From: Phaeodactylibacter sp964397205
Lineage (GTDB): Bacteria; Bacteroidota; Bacteroidia; Chitinophagales; Saprospiraceae
Assembly: GCA_964397205.1 (NCBI GenBank)
Contig: CAYNIT010000255.1
Location: forward strand, 1 to 6,484
DNA length: 6,484 nt
Reading direction: 5' to 3'
A program made the translations under genes and the position numbers. The notes under the pieces were generated by a model, which ran no database searches, was not told the origin of the DNA, and worked only from the letters and a program-made list of their open reading frames with translations. How positions within the stretch are numbered: position 1 is the first letter of the stretch; each line of letters starts with the position of its first letter. Shown here piece after piece: positions 6,032 to 6,484 of the stretch.

Positions 6032-6484
6032 ATGCCTGCCAACGTACTCTGGCTTAAACGGGACCTCCGCCTGCACGACAACCCCTCTTTAAAGGAGGCG
6101 GTTGCGGCGGGCAAGCCTTTGCTCGTAGTGTACTTATTCGAGCCCAGCCTGCTGGCACACCCTGCCTACAGCGAGCGGCACTGGCGCTTCGTCTGGCAAT
6201 CGCTTCAGGACCTGCAGAGCCGCTTGCCTGCGCCCCTGCTCATCGCTCATCGGGAAGCGCTGCCCTTCTTCACAGCCTTGCACGATCGCATCGGTTTAGA
6301 AGCCGTATTCTCACACCAAGAAGTTGGCCTGAAGCTGACCTACGATCGTGACCTGCAGCTGGCGGAATGGTTTAAAAAGCAGGGCATATCGTGGGTGGAA
6401 CACCCGTTTTCTGGCGTGAAACGCGGCCGCCCCAATCGGGAGGGATGGAAAGAACAATGGTATCATTACATCAAAAGCCCACCC
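6032..6484 (+). CDS. Cryptochrome/deoxyribodipyrimidine photolyase family protein, 3' truncated
   Basis: The first 151 residues are visible; the family is usually 450-520. The opening VLWLKRDLRLHDNPSL (5-20) is the classic start of the N-terminal alpha/beta photolyase domain that holds the antenna chromophore. It is followed by VVYLFEPSLL (32-41), YSERHWRFVWQSLQDL (46-61), SHQEVGLKLTYDRD (94-107) and GVKRGRPNREGWKEQW (128-143). The last two match the family pattern of a SHEETG-type segment and GV-R---NRDGW. Active members use FAD and blue light to split pyrimidine dimers, while cryptochromes of the same family act as light sensors. The FAD-binding domain lies beyond the window, so repair and signalling cannot be told apart. 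The ATG at 6032 fits the conserved start, and no other in-frame start upstream is needed. Confidence 0.92.
   Translation, partial: MPANVLWLKRDLRLHDNPSLKEAVAAGKPLLVVYLFEPSLLAHPAYSERHWRFVWQSLQDLQSRLPAPLLIAHREALPFFTALHDRIGLEAVFSHQEVGLKLTYDRDLQLAEWFKKQGISWVEHPFSGVKRGRPNREGWKEQWYHYIKSPP

Noticed and set aside
5873..6076. A 67-codon minus-strand frame in the spacer, overlapping the photolyase start
   Set aside because: It begins with GTG, overlaps the well-supported photolyase gene by 45 bases, has no ATG until late in the frame, and I recognise no family in its translation. It is most likely chance, though I cannot exclude a gene remnant.

Overview
The window looks like ordinary chromosome from a fairly GC-rich member of the Bacteroidota, perhaps a Saprospiria-like lineage and possibly a metagenome-assembled genome. 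This placement is inference. It rests on Bacteroidota-type versions of NAD(P)HX repair enzyme, S4 protein and LuxC-like acyl-CoA reductase, and on the lack of Shine-Dalgarno sequences before the starts. It contains a scaffold gap of exactly 100 N. I see no phage, CRISPR, insertion sequence, tRNA or rRNA.

Layout from left to right: (1) a 5'-truncated bifunctional NAD(P)HX epimerase/dehydratase (+), closely followed by a small Hsp15-type S4 RNA-binding protein (+). (2) A convergent PLP-dependent trans-sulfuration enzyme (-), which overlaps the S4 gene by 20 bases and is interrupted by the N gap. The 25 bases on each side of the gap are identical, and collapsing them restores one intact 402-residue frame, so the gap is almost certainly an assembly artefact. 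(3) Divergently, an RluD-like 23S rRNA pseudouridine synthase (+). Its stop overlaps the start of a short remnant of a DUF1415-type gene, which is followed by a LuxC-family acyl-CoA reductase homologue (+). (4) A strong bidirectional hairpin terminator, then a convergent YkuK-type RNase H-like protein (-). (5) A non-coding spacer of about 320 bases, then the first 151 codons of a cryptochrome/photolyase-family protein (+) that runs off the end.

The genes are mostly housekeeping: metabolite repair, RNA binding and modification, sulfur amino acid metabolism and DNA photorepair. No single shared pathway is evident. The most interesting items are the LuxC-family protein, which keeps the family fold pattern but lacks the catalytic cysteine and the GSNNT-type motif and so may be a pseudoenzyme or a repurposed protein, and the decayed DUF1415 gene next to it. 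I found no convincing evidence for a new multi-gene system.
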